Positions 1 through 5,212 are shown, counted from the first letter of the stretch. The stretch: 5,340 nt of DNA from JBAQMG01 sp049302575 (GCA_049302575.1 JBAQMG010000079.1:1-5340), one strand, 5' to 3'. Translations and numbers: made by a program. The notes: generated by a model not told the origin, from the letters alone.

Positions 1-72
1 GTCGAACTCGGCTTCGCCTCGTTTCGGGGTTTGCTCTGACCCACTCAAGATTCGACAAATTATACATAATTA

Positions 73-121
73 TAAAGAATCCCTAGAAGCCAGTAAACTC
101 AGGCATTCCAGGGATTCTTTA
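73..121. repeat. Inverted repeat / hairpin, 12-bp perfect stem
   Basis: The arms at 73-84 (TAAAGAATCCCT) and 110-121 (AGGGATTCTTTA) are perfectly complementary and enclose a 25-nt loop that contains a further GCC/GGC pairing. The 3' arm ends in TTCTTTA, so on the plus strand it could work as a weak terminator for a gene left of the window. The tail is short, and a mobile-element end is equally possible. Confidence 0.6.
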
Positions 122-149
122 ATGTAACACAATGCAATTGTGTTACATT
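121..149. repeat. Inverted repeat / hairpin, 13-bp perfect stem
   Basis: Positions 121-133 (AATGTAACACAAT) pair perfectly with 137-149 around the 3-nt loop GCA. It directly abuts the preceding hairpin, sharing base 121. No T-run follows, so it is not a classical terminator. It could be a protein-binding palindrome or part of a small non-autonomous repeat. Confidence 0.65.
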
Positions 150-200
150 CACGGAAAGAGTCAATATTACAGCATGGCCATATGTGTTTCTGAATAAAAT

Positions 201-239
201 ACCTGACCTGTAGTTTAACAGCTCAGGTTATAGTATAAT
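201..239 (+). promoter_or_regulatory. Candidate promoter with upstream inverted repeat for the 266-1105 gene
   Basis: A perfect -10 hexamer TATAAT lies at 234-239, 26 bp before the TTG start. No good -35 hexamer sits at 17-bp spacing (TAGTTT at 211-216). Just upstream is an imperfect inverted repeat, ACCTGACCTGT at 201-211 against ACAGCTCAGGT at 218-228 (10 of 11 pair), which would overlap the -35 region and could be an activator or repressor site. This is inferred from position and sequence only. Confidence 0.45.
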
Positions 240-265
240 ATTTACAAATGGGTAGGTGATATTCA

Positions 266-1105
266 TTGGAAACGGAGATCAGCGGACATAATAACGATAT
301 CATTATGAAGGCCACCGCAGCGATGTTCAAGGACAAGACGCTGGAAGTGTTCGGACTTAAGACGGCGAAGATTGTGGACATCATGCCCACGGTCTTACCT
401 GTAGTGGAGGCCAAAGAGAAGCGGGTTGATTTTGTATTTCTCTTAGAAGACGATACCCTGCTCCACTTGGAATTCCAAACCACAGTCCCTGAGGATCTCC
501 TGCGGCGAGTTGCCTACTACGGGGCTAGAATAGTAGAAAGACACAACTTGGAGGTCAACACCGCCGTAATCTATTCAGGTCGAATCGAAAGTGCTCCCGA
601 ACTACTGGAAAAAGGATCGCTATGCTACAGAGTCACCAATGTCTTTCTCAAGAGCATGGACGGCGATGCAGAATATAATAGGATAAAGACCCTGCTTGAG
701 CAAGGGCTGGAATTAGAAGAAGCAGATCTATGGAAACTGATCCTTCTGCCCTTAATGAAGAGTCAACAATCCGAAGCGGAGATGACCATTAAAGCAGCGC
801 AATTGGCTAAATCAGCCAATTCCCAATTAACCGACTTTGTCATAGGATCAATCATAGCCATTACTGACAAATTCTTACCCGAAGACTATAAGAAAAAATT
901 ACTGGAGGTATTAAGCATGACTCAGATTGAAGAATGGATAAGAGAAGAAGGCAAGGTAGAAGGTAAGGTAGAAGGTAAGGTAGAAGGTAAGCATGAAGAT
1001 GCCCGCAACGCATTAATTGAGGGGATAGAACCAATAATTGTTGCTAAAATTACGGGATTACCTCTGACAACAATCCAGAAAATCAAAGCGGACCTGACTA
1101 ACTAA
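266..1105 (+). CDS. Rpn/PD-(D/E)XK-type nuclease-transposase family protein
   Basis: This 279-aa protein resembles the Rpn/putative-transposase proteins of the PD-(D/E)XK nuclease superfamily, especially the branch with a HLEFQ motif. Seen directly: the motif around D55 (RVDFVF), then E69-x-Q71 (HLEFQT), which reads as the D...E-x-Q/K metal-binding core, followed by a conserved-looking YYGAR segment near residue 84. Residues 228-243 are four EGKV/EGKH units, a typical linker in this family. The C-terminus (KITGLPLTTIQKI) looks like the small helix-turn-helix-like tail common there. Members are thought to cleave DNA and promote recombination; the substrate of this one is unknown. The start is TTG at 266, chosen because AGGTG at 254-258 is well spaced; the first in-frame ATG is at 305. 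The length is normal and the frame intact. No partner gene follows on the same strand before the repeats. Confidence 0.8.
   Translation: METEISGHNNDIIMKATAAMFKDKTLEVFGLKTAKIVDIMPTVLPVVEAKEKRVDFVFLLEDDTLLHLEFQTTVPEDLLRRVAYYGARIVERHNLEVNTAVIYSGRIESAPELLEKGSLCYRVTNVFLKSMDGDAEYNRIKTLLEQGLELEEADLWKLILLPLMKSQQSEAEMTIKAAQLAKSANSQLTDFVIGSIIAITDKFLPEDYKKKLLEVLSMTQIEEWIREEGKVEGKVEGKVEGKHEDARNALIEGIEPIIVAKITGLPLTTIQKIKADLTN
947..994 (+). repeat. 12-bp tandem repeat, four units, inside the nuclease gene
   Basis: The unit GAAGGTAAGGTA is present four times head to tail: 947-958 with one change, 959-970 and 971-982 identical, and 983-994 diverged at its last three bases. Each unit encodes Glu-Gly-Lys-Val (His in the last). 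Because the unit is a multiple of three, copy-number changes would keep the frame and only alter linker length. Confidence 0.9.
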
Positions 1106-1108
1106 GGG

Positions 1109-1241
1109 GAACGCCGGGAAGAACGCCGGGGACGGTTCCTGTCGTTCCAAGGTGAAGAACGAAATCGCTGCGCGATGACTTATTTTCAACACGCTCCATG
1201 TGAGATAAAATTATCACATGCACATGGAGGAACCCCGTGCC
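1109..1241. repeat. REP-like intergenic repeat with nested hairpins
   Basis: Just after the nuclease stop there are two copies of GAACGCCGGG (1109-1118 and 1121-1130, the second running into GGGGACGG), then GACGGTTCCTGTCG. About 90 bp later an approximate inverse appears (GGAGGAACCCCGTGCC, 1226-1241). Between them are a small ATCGC/GCGAT hairpin around 1164-1176 and the hairpin at 1194-1229. GGGGACGGTTCC-type motifs are, to my recollection, common in scattered REP elements of clostridial genomes, which would point to a repeat rather than a gene. No ORF of note occurs here. Confidence 0.5.
1194..1229. repeat. Hairpin with alternative pairings
   Basis: CTCCATGTG at 1194-1202 pairs perfectly with CACATGGAG at 1221-1229. 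A competing stem, CATGTGA at 1197-1203 with TCACATG at 1214-1220, uses the same 5' strand. Only one of the two can form at a time. There is no T-tract, so a simple terminator role is unlikely. Confidence 0.6.
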
Positions 1242-1275
1242 TGACACTAACTTATTAACTTATTGTTCAGCTTGT
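1234..1275 (+). repeat. 42-bp direct repeat, copy 1
   Basis: This copy matches 2114-2155 at 39 of 42 positions; the three differences are all C/T changes. It begins CCCGTGCCTGACAC and ends CAGCTTGT. It continues into a sequence that forms an imperfect inverted repeat with its own start (GTGCCTGACACTAA at 1237-1250 against TTGGTGACAGTGCAC at 1278-1292), so this copy looks like a complete stem-loop element. It lies on the 3' side of hicB. Confidence 0.85.
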
Positions 1276-1344
1276 ACTTGGTGACAGTGCACTACCGCGT
1301 ATTTCAACTTGCCATAGTGCTCATTATGGGACGCAAAGCCAAAA

Positions 1345-1385
1345 ATATAATAAATCAGCAGCCCTAAGCTGCTGATTTATTATAT
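1345..1385 (-). terminator. Rho-independent terminator of the hicAB operon
   Basis: A perfect 18-bp stem (1345-1362 with 1368-1385) closes a 5-nt loop, CCTAA. It lies 4 bp beyond the hicB stop. On the minus strand the stem is followed by TTTTT (plus-strand A's 1341-1345), so it should terminate hicAB. The A/T-rich outer stem may let it act weakly in the other direction too. Confidence 0.85.
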
Positions 1386-1389
1386 CTCG

Positions 1390-1794
1390 TTAATTGTTAA
1401 TACCAAGTTGGTCTTTTAATGCATTTTGTAGGACTTGTGAAAAATTGACGTTGTTTACCTCTGCAATAGTGTTTAACCATGCGGGGATCGTTAGAGTTTT
1501 CTTGATCGCTTTATTTCCGTGCTTCTGAGAGTATTCCTCTAAATCAACACCGATGAGGCTAACAAAGCCATTCTCATATTCATCAGGGATCACGTTTTTA
1601 ATATTTGAGGCTTTGGGTAATTGGTTATTTTCTTCCACTGAAGTTAATAGCCAACCTGAAGAGGCGTCGACTGCCATTTCCATAGCGTCAGCTAAGGTGT
1701 CTCCCTCGGTTACGCATCCTGGTAAATCGGGAAAAACTACAGTATAGCCACCTTCTTCACAGGGGTAAAAGCAAGCTGGATAAATCAGTTTCAT
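1390..1794 (-). CDS. hicB: HicB family antitoxin
   Basis: This 134-aa protein is the antitoxin of a HicAB type II toxin-antitoxin module. It should bind and block HicA and repress its own operon. The N-terminal half is the partial RNase H-like HicB domain, shown by CFYPCEEGGYTVVFPDLPGCVTEG (broken here as CFYPCEEGGYTVV, residues 8-20, then FPDLPGCVTEG, residues 21-31). The C-terminal part, about residues 96-130 (KKTLTIPAWLNTIAEV, then SQVLQNALKDQL), looks like a ribbon-helix-helix DNA-binding domain. The length is that of the long HicB type. AAGGAG lies about 10 bp before the ATG. It follows hicA with a 58-bp gap, larger than the usual near-overlap, and is followed at once by a strong terminator. 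The frame is intact and the pair looks functional. Confidence 0.93.
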   Translation of the reverse strand: MKLIYPACFYPCEEGGYTVVFPDLPGCVTEGDTLADAMEMAVDASSGWLLTSVEENNQLPKASNIKNVIPDEYENGFVSLIGVDLEEYSQKHGNKAIKKTLTIPAWLNTIAEVNNVNFSQVLQNALKDQLGINN

Positions 1795-1852
1795 ATGATA
1801 TTCTCCTTCCTAATTAATATAGTTAATTTATCAAATTCCTTTGCAAGGGAGA

Positions 1853-2035
1853 CTATTTCAACCCCGCTTGTTTTAGGATAGAATTTGCTGTTTTGGTTTT
1901 TAAGTCAGTGTTGTGAAATGGTATCGTAACTTTTCCGGGCTTTGTTGGATGTTTGTAATGGTGGTGCGAACCTTTTGTGTCCACGTATTGCCACCCATCA
2001 TCTTTGAGTGTTTTTTCAAGTTCCCGGAATCGCAT
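1853..2035 (-). CDS. hicA: HicA family toxin (mRNA interferase)
   Basis: This 60-aa protein is a HicA toxin, a small double-stranded-RNA-binding-fold ribonuclease that cleaves mRNA in a translation-independent way and arrests growth unless bound by HicB. Seen directly: the catalytic G-S-H box at residues 22-24 within GSHHHYKHP, the strand with VTIPFHN (residues 36-42), and the closing helix TANSILKQAGL, all typical in order and length. GGGAGGT sits 7 bp before the ATG, on the minus strand. It is the first gene of the operon (toxin first, antitoxin second), the usual order for hicAB. Promoter and operator candidates lie just upstream. No disruption of the reading frame is seen. Confidence 0.93.
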   Translation of the reverse strand: MRFRELEKTLKDDGWQYVDTKGSHHHYKHPTKPGKVTIPFHNTDLKTKTANSILKQAGLK

Positions 2036-2064
2036 TCGTTTTACCTCCCCACATAAATAAATTA

Positions 2065-2093
2065 ATTATAACACGTGCAGTACGTATTATAAA
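2065..2093 (-). promoter_or_regulatory. hicAB promoter with near-palindromic operator candidate
   Basis: Read on the minus strand there is an extended -10, TGTTATAAT (TATAAT from plus 2065-2070), with TTTATA 17 bp upstream as a weak -35 (4 of 6 matches to TTGACA). A 23-bp near-palindrome at 2068-2090 overlaps the -10 and spacer: ATAACACGT, five bases, ACGTATTAT (8 of 9 pair). This is where the ribbon-helix-helix end of HicB would be expected to bind for autorepression. The binding is inferred. Confidence 0.65.
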
Positions 2094-2113
2094 GAGGCTT
2101 CTTTAAAAGGCTG

Positions 2114-2155
2114 CCCGTGCCTGACACCAACTTATCAACTTATTGTTTAGCTTGT
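2114..2155 (+). repeat. 42-bp direct repeat, copy 2 (interrupted by the intron)
   Basis: This is the second copy of the repeat at 1234-1275, 39/42 identical, on the hicA side of the operon. Similarity stops abruptly after CTTGT, where copy 1 goes on ACTTGGTGAC but this copy goes on GGTACGCC. That is the start of intron-like sequence, and the 3' half of the stem-loop seen in copy 1 is absent here. Confidence 0.85.
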
Positions 2156-2616
2156 GGTACGCCAAGCAAGTTCGGTTATTGTCTGGCAGGGTGAAAGTCC
2201 TTGCAGGGAAAGGTTTAGCCAACCACCCTTATCAAGTGTTGCGCCGAAACGGGAGACCGCTAGGTGAAGTGTACACAGAGCACCATGTAGGCCACAGGGA
2301 GCCGTATCTCCTGAAGCATATTCAGCCCCGTTATAAATAGTCTGGAAACAGACAAAGAACAGATGACGACGTGGTCACAAGCATGGAAGTCCAAGCAAAG
2401 AAACCGTCTAACGGCAAGGTTTCAGAGGGTCTGTCGGGGTCTAAGAACGTGGCATGTATGGAAAGATGAACCGGGAACTTGGGAGGTACCCTGAAGCTCC
2501 TGTTGTAAAGATAGGTAGGCCGGACAATTGAAAAAGAGGAAGGCCAATGGTATTTCAGGGATTCGGATTCATTCATAGTACTCCGAGGACGGGAAAGCCG
2601 GCTACATGGGGAAGGG

Positions 2617-3975
2617 ATGGACAAAAGTATGCAGCCTGTAAAGGAAACCAGCTCCGGACATGTAGGATCGGGAAAATGCTGGCAAACCTCCCCGCGGGGA
2701 ATAGCAAAGAAGGCAACAGAAAACAAAGACCACCGGTTTGGAAACTTATATCGACTGCTCAACGTCGAATCACTGCGTGAAGCCTTCTATGACCTTAAGA
2801 AGAAAGCTGCAGCGGGAGTTGACAAAATAACAGCTGAAGAATACGCCAAAGAATTGGAAAGCAACCTTGGTGAGCTAGAAGAGCAGTTGAAAAGCAAACA
2901 ATACCGGGCGAAGTTAGTGCGCAGAGTGTACATCGACAAAGGCGACGGAAAGAAAAGACCGTTGGGAATACCAACCGTATCTGATAAAATAACCCAACGT
3001 GCGGCGGCGAGAATTCTAGAAGCTATCTATGAGACCGAATTCAGTGCTCACAGCTATGGATATCGTCCTCATACGGGAGCACAAAAAGCAGTAAAAGACT
3101 TAACCAAGGAACTAAACTGTGGGAAATATGGTTACGTCGTGGAAGCAGACATCCGAAAGTTTTTTAATGCTATTGATCATGATTGGCTCATCCGAATGCT
3201 AGAATTGCGCATAGCAGATAAAGCATTTTTGAGACTGATCAAGAAATGGCTAAAAGCAGGAGTTTTGGATACCGATGGAATGGTTAAACATCCAGTAACT
3301 GGATGCCAGCAGGGCGGGGTCATCAGTCCAATTCTAGCGAACAGCTACCTACATTATGCACTGGATTTATGGTTTGAAAAGAGAGTACAGCAGTCTTGCG
3401 AAGGTATGACCTATATCTGCAGATATGCAGATGACTTCGTGTGCGCCTTTCAATTTAAACAAGAAGCAGTGAAATTTTACAAAGACCTAGGAGAACGCTT
3501 AGAAAAATTCGGACTGGAACTGGCGCAGGAAAAAACCAACATCATAATCTTTTCACGATTTCGCCAAGAAGAAAAGACAAAGTTTGAGTTCCTGGGTTTT
3601 GAATTTCGCTGGGGAGTATCCCGCAAAGGAAAGGCCATCATCAAACGACGCACAGCACCAGGGAAATTAAGGAAATCAATAATAGCATTCACAGGATGGT
3701 GCAAAGAGATGCGATGTAAGCGTTTGAGAAAGCTCTTTCCCAAACTCATAGCAAAACTGCGAGGATATACCAACTATTATGGGCTAAGGGGAAACTACAG
3801 AAGTTTAAGCAAGTTTTATGAACACGTAAAGAGAATTCTTTACAAATGGCTTAACCGAAGAAGTCAGCGACGTAGTTTCAAACTAGTCGAGTTTGACGCA
3901 TGTTGGGAAAGATATGGAGTTCCAAAACCAAGAATTGTCGAGTCTGATCTAGTACAACTTCACTTTGATTTTTGA
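2617..3975 (+). CDS. ltrA: Group II intron reverse transcriptase/maturase
   Basis: This 452-aa intron-encoded protein assists splicing and copies the intron RNA into DNA at a new site. Domains in order: reverse transcriptase, about residues 40-310, with GIPTVSDKITQRA (117-129), the first catalytic Asp in EADIRKFFNAIDH (D178), QGGVISPILAN (232-242) and the YADD box (270-273); then the maturase/X domain with LRGYTNYYGLRG (381-392) and a basic WLNRRSQRRSF end. No CxxC/HNH endonuclease follows, and the protein stops soon after a short PKPRIVESDL tail, so it belongs to an endonuclease-less class. The ATG at 2617 overlaps the Shine-Dalgarno-like GGGGAAGGG; the ATG at 2629 has that site at better spacing and may be the real start. 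All catalytic residues are present and the frame is open, so the protein looks active. The lineage class was not assigned. Confidence 0.95.
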   Translation: MDKSMQPVKETSSGHVGSGKCWQTSPRGIAKKATENKDHRFGNLYRLLNVESLREAFYDLKKKAAAGVDKITAEEYAKELESNLGELEEQLKSKQYRAKLVRRVYIDKGDGKKRPLGIPTVSDKITQRAAARILEAIYETEFSAHSYGYRPHTGAQKAVKDLTKELNCGKYGYVVEADIRKFFNAIDHDWLIRMLELRIADKAFLRLIKKWLKAGVLDTDGMVKHPVTGCQQGGVISPILANSYLHYALDLWFEKRVQQSCEGMTYICRYADDFVCAFQFKQEAVKFYKDLGERLEKFGLELAQEKTNIIIFSRFRQEEKTKFEFLGFEFRWGVSRKGKAIIKRRTAPGKLRKSIIAFTGWCKEMRCKRLRKLFPKLIAKLRGYTNYYGLRGNYRSLSKFYEHVKRILYKWLNRRSQRRSFKLVEFDACWERYGVPKPRIVESDLVQLHFDF

Positions 3976-4005
3976 TGCCGGAAATACGGAAGCGAGTACT
4001 TTTGA

Positions 4006-4079
4006 AGATCCTGGTGCGGGAAATCCGCACACCGGGATCTGTGCGGGGAGTGCCGGGTAACCAGTGCTTCTACCGTGAC
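4006..4079 (+). ncRNA. Group II intron domains V and VI
   Basis: Domain V: 4007-4015 (GATCCTGGT) pairs perfectly with 4031-4039 (ACCGGGATC). A two-base AC bulge at 4029-4030 and an upper stem GCGG/CCGC complete the typical shape. Domain VI (about 4042-4076) has a basal CGG/CCG stem and a bulged A at 4072, seven bases from the 3' end, as expected for the branch point. Two oddities are seen: the triad position reads ATC rather than AGC, and the tip loop is GAAAT (or AAA closed by G-U) rather than a standard GNRA tetraloop. Confidence 0.8.
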
Positions 4080-4303
4080 AAAACTAGGGTTCGATGTTGT
4101 AGGTACGAGAAGTATACTCAAAGCTTTGCGTAAAAATTGCTCTCTCACAGAGGCTGATAGATAGTAAACTGAAACAAGACTCTTACTGAACGTAAGAGGT
4201 GTTATCGGACGCAGTGGTCAACTATAAAAGCACTGAACGGTCACCTGATCAGACCATCTACTAATCCTAATCAAATCTTTGGTCAGTTACGTTTATTTGT
4301 CTC
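4080..4303. other. Non-coding stretch between the intron and the HEPN gene
   Basis: About 220 bp without a supportable gene. It holds two abutting perfect palindromes, AGTATACT (4111-4118) and CAAAGCTTTG (4119-4128), and a 7-bp hairpin, CTCTTAC (4180-4186) with GTAAGAG (4192-4198). No continuation of the repeat that precedes the intron could be found here. The stretch may be remnant flank of the intron target or of an older mobile element. Confidence 0.5.
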
Positions 4304-4339
4304 CCAAAACATGGTATAATATGGGCGTGTATGTTTTGG
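4304..4339 (+). promoter_or_regulatory. HEPN-MNT promoter with flanking inverted repeat
   Basis: An extended -10, TGGTATAAT (4312-4320), lies 35 bp before the HEPN start; a weak TTTATT sits at 4292-4297 with a 17-bp spacer. The -10 and predicted start site lie between the arms of a perfect 9-bp inverted repeat, CCAAAACAT (4304-4312) and ATGTTTTGG (4331-4339). That placement suits an autoregulatory operator, which is an inference. Confidence 0.6.
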
Positions 4340-4355
4340 AGAGGGTGATTAGGAC

Positions 4356-4793
4356 ATGAATTCTCTTGAAAAGTTTAAGTATTGGGAATGCAAAGCGAAC
4401 TACGATCTTGAAACAGCAAGAGTTATGTTGCAATCAGGAAGATATCTATACGTAGCGTTTATGGCGCAGCAGGCTACTGAAAAACTTGTTAAAGGTCTTT
4501 ATGTTTTATATATTGATCGGGAACCGACTCGAACTCATAATATCTGGTTGATTTTCAAGGGGTTAATGGAAGTGGAACAATTTGGGTATGAAACTGGAAA
4601 TCATGTATTTGATAAAGCGCAGGAATATAAACCTTTCTTTTCAGATCTACTGTTTTATTACATCTCTGAAAGATATCCTGATTATAAACGACAACTATCC
4701 TCAAATATTACTGAAACAAGGGCAAAAGAAGTGCTTAATAAGACTGAGGAGGTGTTTGTATGGCTTCAGTCCCTCAGTCAATTCAAGAAATAA
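4356..4793 (+). CDS. HEPN domain protein, probable toxin of a HEPN/MNT pair
   Basis: This 145-aa all-helical protein matches the HEPN domain of the PF05168 type. Seen: the first helices ANYDLETARVMLQSGRYLYVAFMAQQ (as ANYDLETARVML, 14-25, and YLYVAFMAQQATEKLVKGLY, 30-49), the THN-type turn at residues 60-62, and ISERYPDYK at 103-111, the usual family position for a SERYP-like box. HEPN proteins in such pairs are often RNases held in check by the partner nucleotidyltransferase. Here no His follows R106, so the common R-x(4-6)-H catalytic motif is missing at that place; R55-x5-H61 fits the pattern formally but lies in a loop. The role as an active toxin is therefore uncertain. A GAGAGGGTGAT ribosome site precedes the ATG. 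Its 3' end overlaps the next gene by 34 bp, showing a two-gene operon. Confidence 0.85.
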   Translation: MNSLEKFKYWECKANYDLETARVMLQSGRYLYVAFMAQQATEKLVKGLYVLYIDREPTRTHNIWLIFKGLMEVEQFGYETGNHVFDKAQEYKPFFSDLLFYYISERYPDYKRQLSSNITETRAKEVLNKTEEVFVWLQSLSQFKK

Positions 4794-5086
4794 TATCTGA
4801 TTATCTGCAAAGGGTTGGTGATCAGATAAAAATTGATAAGGTTATACTTTTCGGTTCATATGCCAAAGGACAGTTTTCTAGCGATAGTGACATTGATTTG
4901 GCGGTCTTTTCAGACGATTTTATTGGGATGGAGCCTATTGAAAGGTTTAGGTTCTTGTTTTTACAGGCAGCGGATTCCGGATTAGATTTACAACCCCTAG
5001 CATTTACAATAAGTGACCTCACTGAACCTTTTGGACTTGTCGCAGAGATATTAAAGACTGGACAAGAAATAGCTATTACTAAGTAA
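4760..5086 (+). CDS. Minimal nucleotidyltransferase (MNT), partner of the HEPN protein
   Basis: This 108-aa protein belongs to the DNA polymerase beta-like minimal nucleotidyltransferases. Seen directly: the G-S-Y-A-K-G motif (32-37) that holds the nucleotide phosphates, the metal-binding D44-I-D46 in SDSDIDLAVF, and a likely third carboxylate, D76, in LDLQPLAF. These are all the parts needed for activity, and the length is normal. In characterised HepT/MntA pairs the MNT protein is the antitoxin and adds AMP to the HEPN protein. Transfer of that mechanism to this PF05168-type partner is inference. The start is fixed by an excellent AGGAGGTG at 4746-4753 inside the HEPN gene. It overlaps that gene by 34 bp, so the two are probably translationally coupled. 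No clear terminator follows. Confidence 0.9.
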   Translation: MASVPQSIQEIISDYLQRVGDQIKIDKVILFGSYAKGQFSSDSDIDLAVFSDDFIGMEPIERFRFLFLQAADSGLDLQPLAFTISDLTEPFGLVAEILKTGQEIAITK

Positions 5087-5098
5087 TCTAAGAGTTGT

Positions 5099-5212
5099 GG
5101 CGGTTGCGCCTTGCTAAGCTCAAGTAGCACATGCGGTTTGAAATAACCGCCTTGACAAAGCCTAACCAGCAGTCAAGTACCGAGTCTTGCGTGGTGTATG
5201 GTAACAGGTACT
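5099..5212 (+). other. Highly structured non-coding segment
   Basis: Three perfect stems follow one another with almost no gap: GGCGGTT (5099-5105) with AACCGCC (5145-5151), TTGAC (5152-5156) with GTCAA (5172-5176), and AGTACC (5176-5181) with GGTACT (5207-5212). Stems 2 and 3 share base 5176. Inside the first, CTTG/CAAG can pair, and GCGGTT (5133-5138) offers an alternative partner to AACCGC. This looks like a piece of a structured RNA (intron domain, leader or other), but no known family could be assigned and no domain V was found. Confidence 0.4.

Larger units (their letters stand above)
2154..4079 (+). mobile_element. Group II intron with intron-encoded protein
   Basis: This is a self-splicing retroelement of about 1.93 kb. 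Its 5' end is set at GTGGTAC (2154), a GUGYG-like start, which coincides with the point where the host repeat breaks off. Domain I-like RNA fills 2154-2616, with blocks familiar from bacterial group II introns: GGGTGAAAGTCC near 2190, GGGAACTTGGGAGG near 2473, and TAGTACTCCGAGGACGGGAAAGCCGGC with ACATGGGGAAGGG just before the ORF (each partial motif seen directly). The reverse transcriptase lies in domain IV. Domains V and VI follow, with a bulged A at 4072, and the element ends in ...CCGTGAC at 4079. The 3' end is well supported by domain VI; the 5' end is less certain by a few bases. Splicing competence is doubtful because of the domain V triad. Confidence 0.85.

Noticed and set aside
1..56. 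End of a coding region at the left edge and a GTCGAA/TTCGAC inverted repeat
   Set aside because: Only 12 codons are open in frame 1 before TGA, with no recognisable protein; the 6-bp inverted repeat is too short to mean much.
223..483. 86-aa minus-strand open frame with a hydrophobic stretch
   Set aside because: It overlaps the 5' half of the Rpn-like gene and its promoter on the opposite strand; the plus-strand protein has clear family motifs.
1795..1852. Separate hicB promoter in the hicA-hicB gap
   Set aside because: TTGCAA and several A/T-rich hexamers occur, but none gives a good -35/-10 pair at normal spacing.
2143..2340. 65-aa plus-strand open frame in the intron 5' region
   Set aside because: It lies entirely in group II intron domain I-type RNA, has no recognisable domain and no proper ribosome site; the RNA structure explains the sequence.
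2524..2528. ACAAT as EBS2 pairing with exon ATTGT (2142-2146)
   Set aside because: It would lie downstream of the candidate EBS1, opposite to the usual order, and a 5-base match is easily due to chance.
2331..2762. 143-aa minus-strand open frame
   Set aside because: It is antisense to intron RNA and to the start of the reverse transcriptase gene; composition is rich in Pro/Ser/Arg with no domain, typical of a shadow frame.
3477..3773. 98-aa minus-strand open frame
   Set aside because: Fully antisense to the reverse transcriptase gene, no start signal and no recognisable domain.
4582..4800. 72-aa plus-strand frame overlapping the HEPN gene
   Set aside because: Out-of-frame shadow of the HEPN coding sequence, whose frame gives a recognisable HEPN protein.
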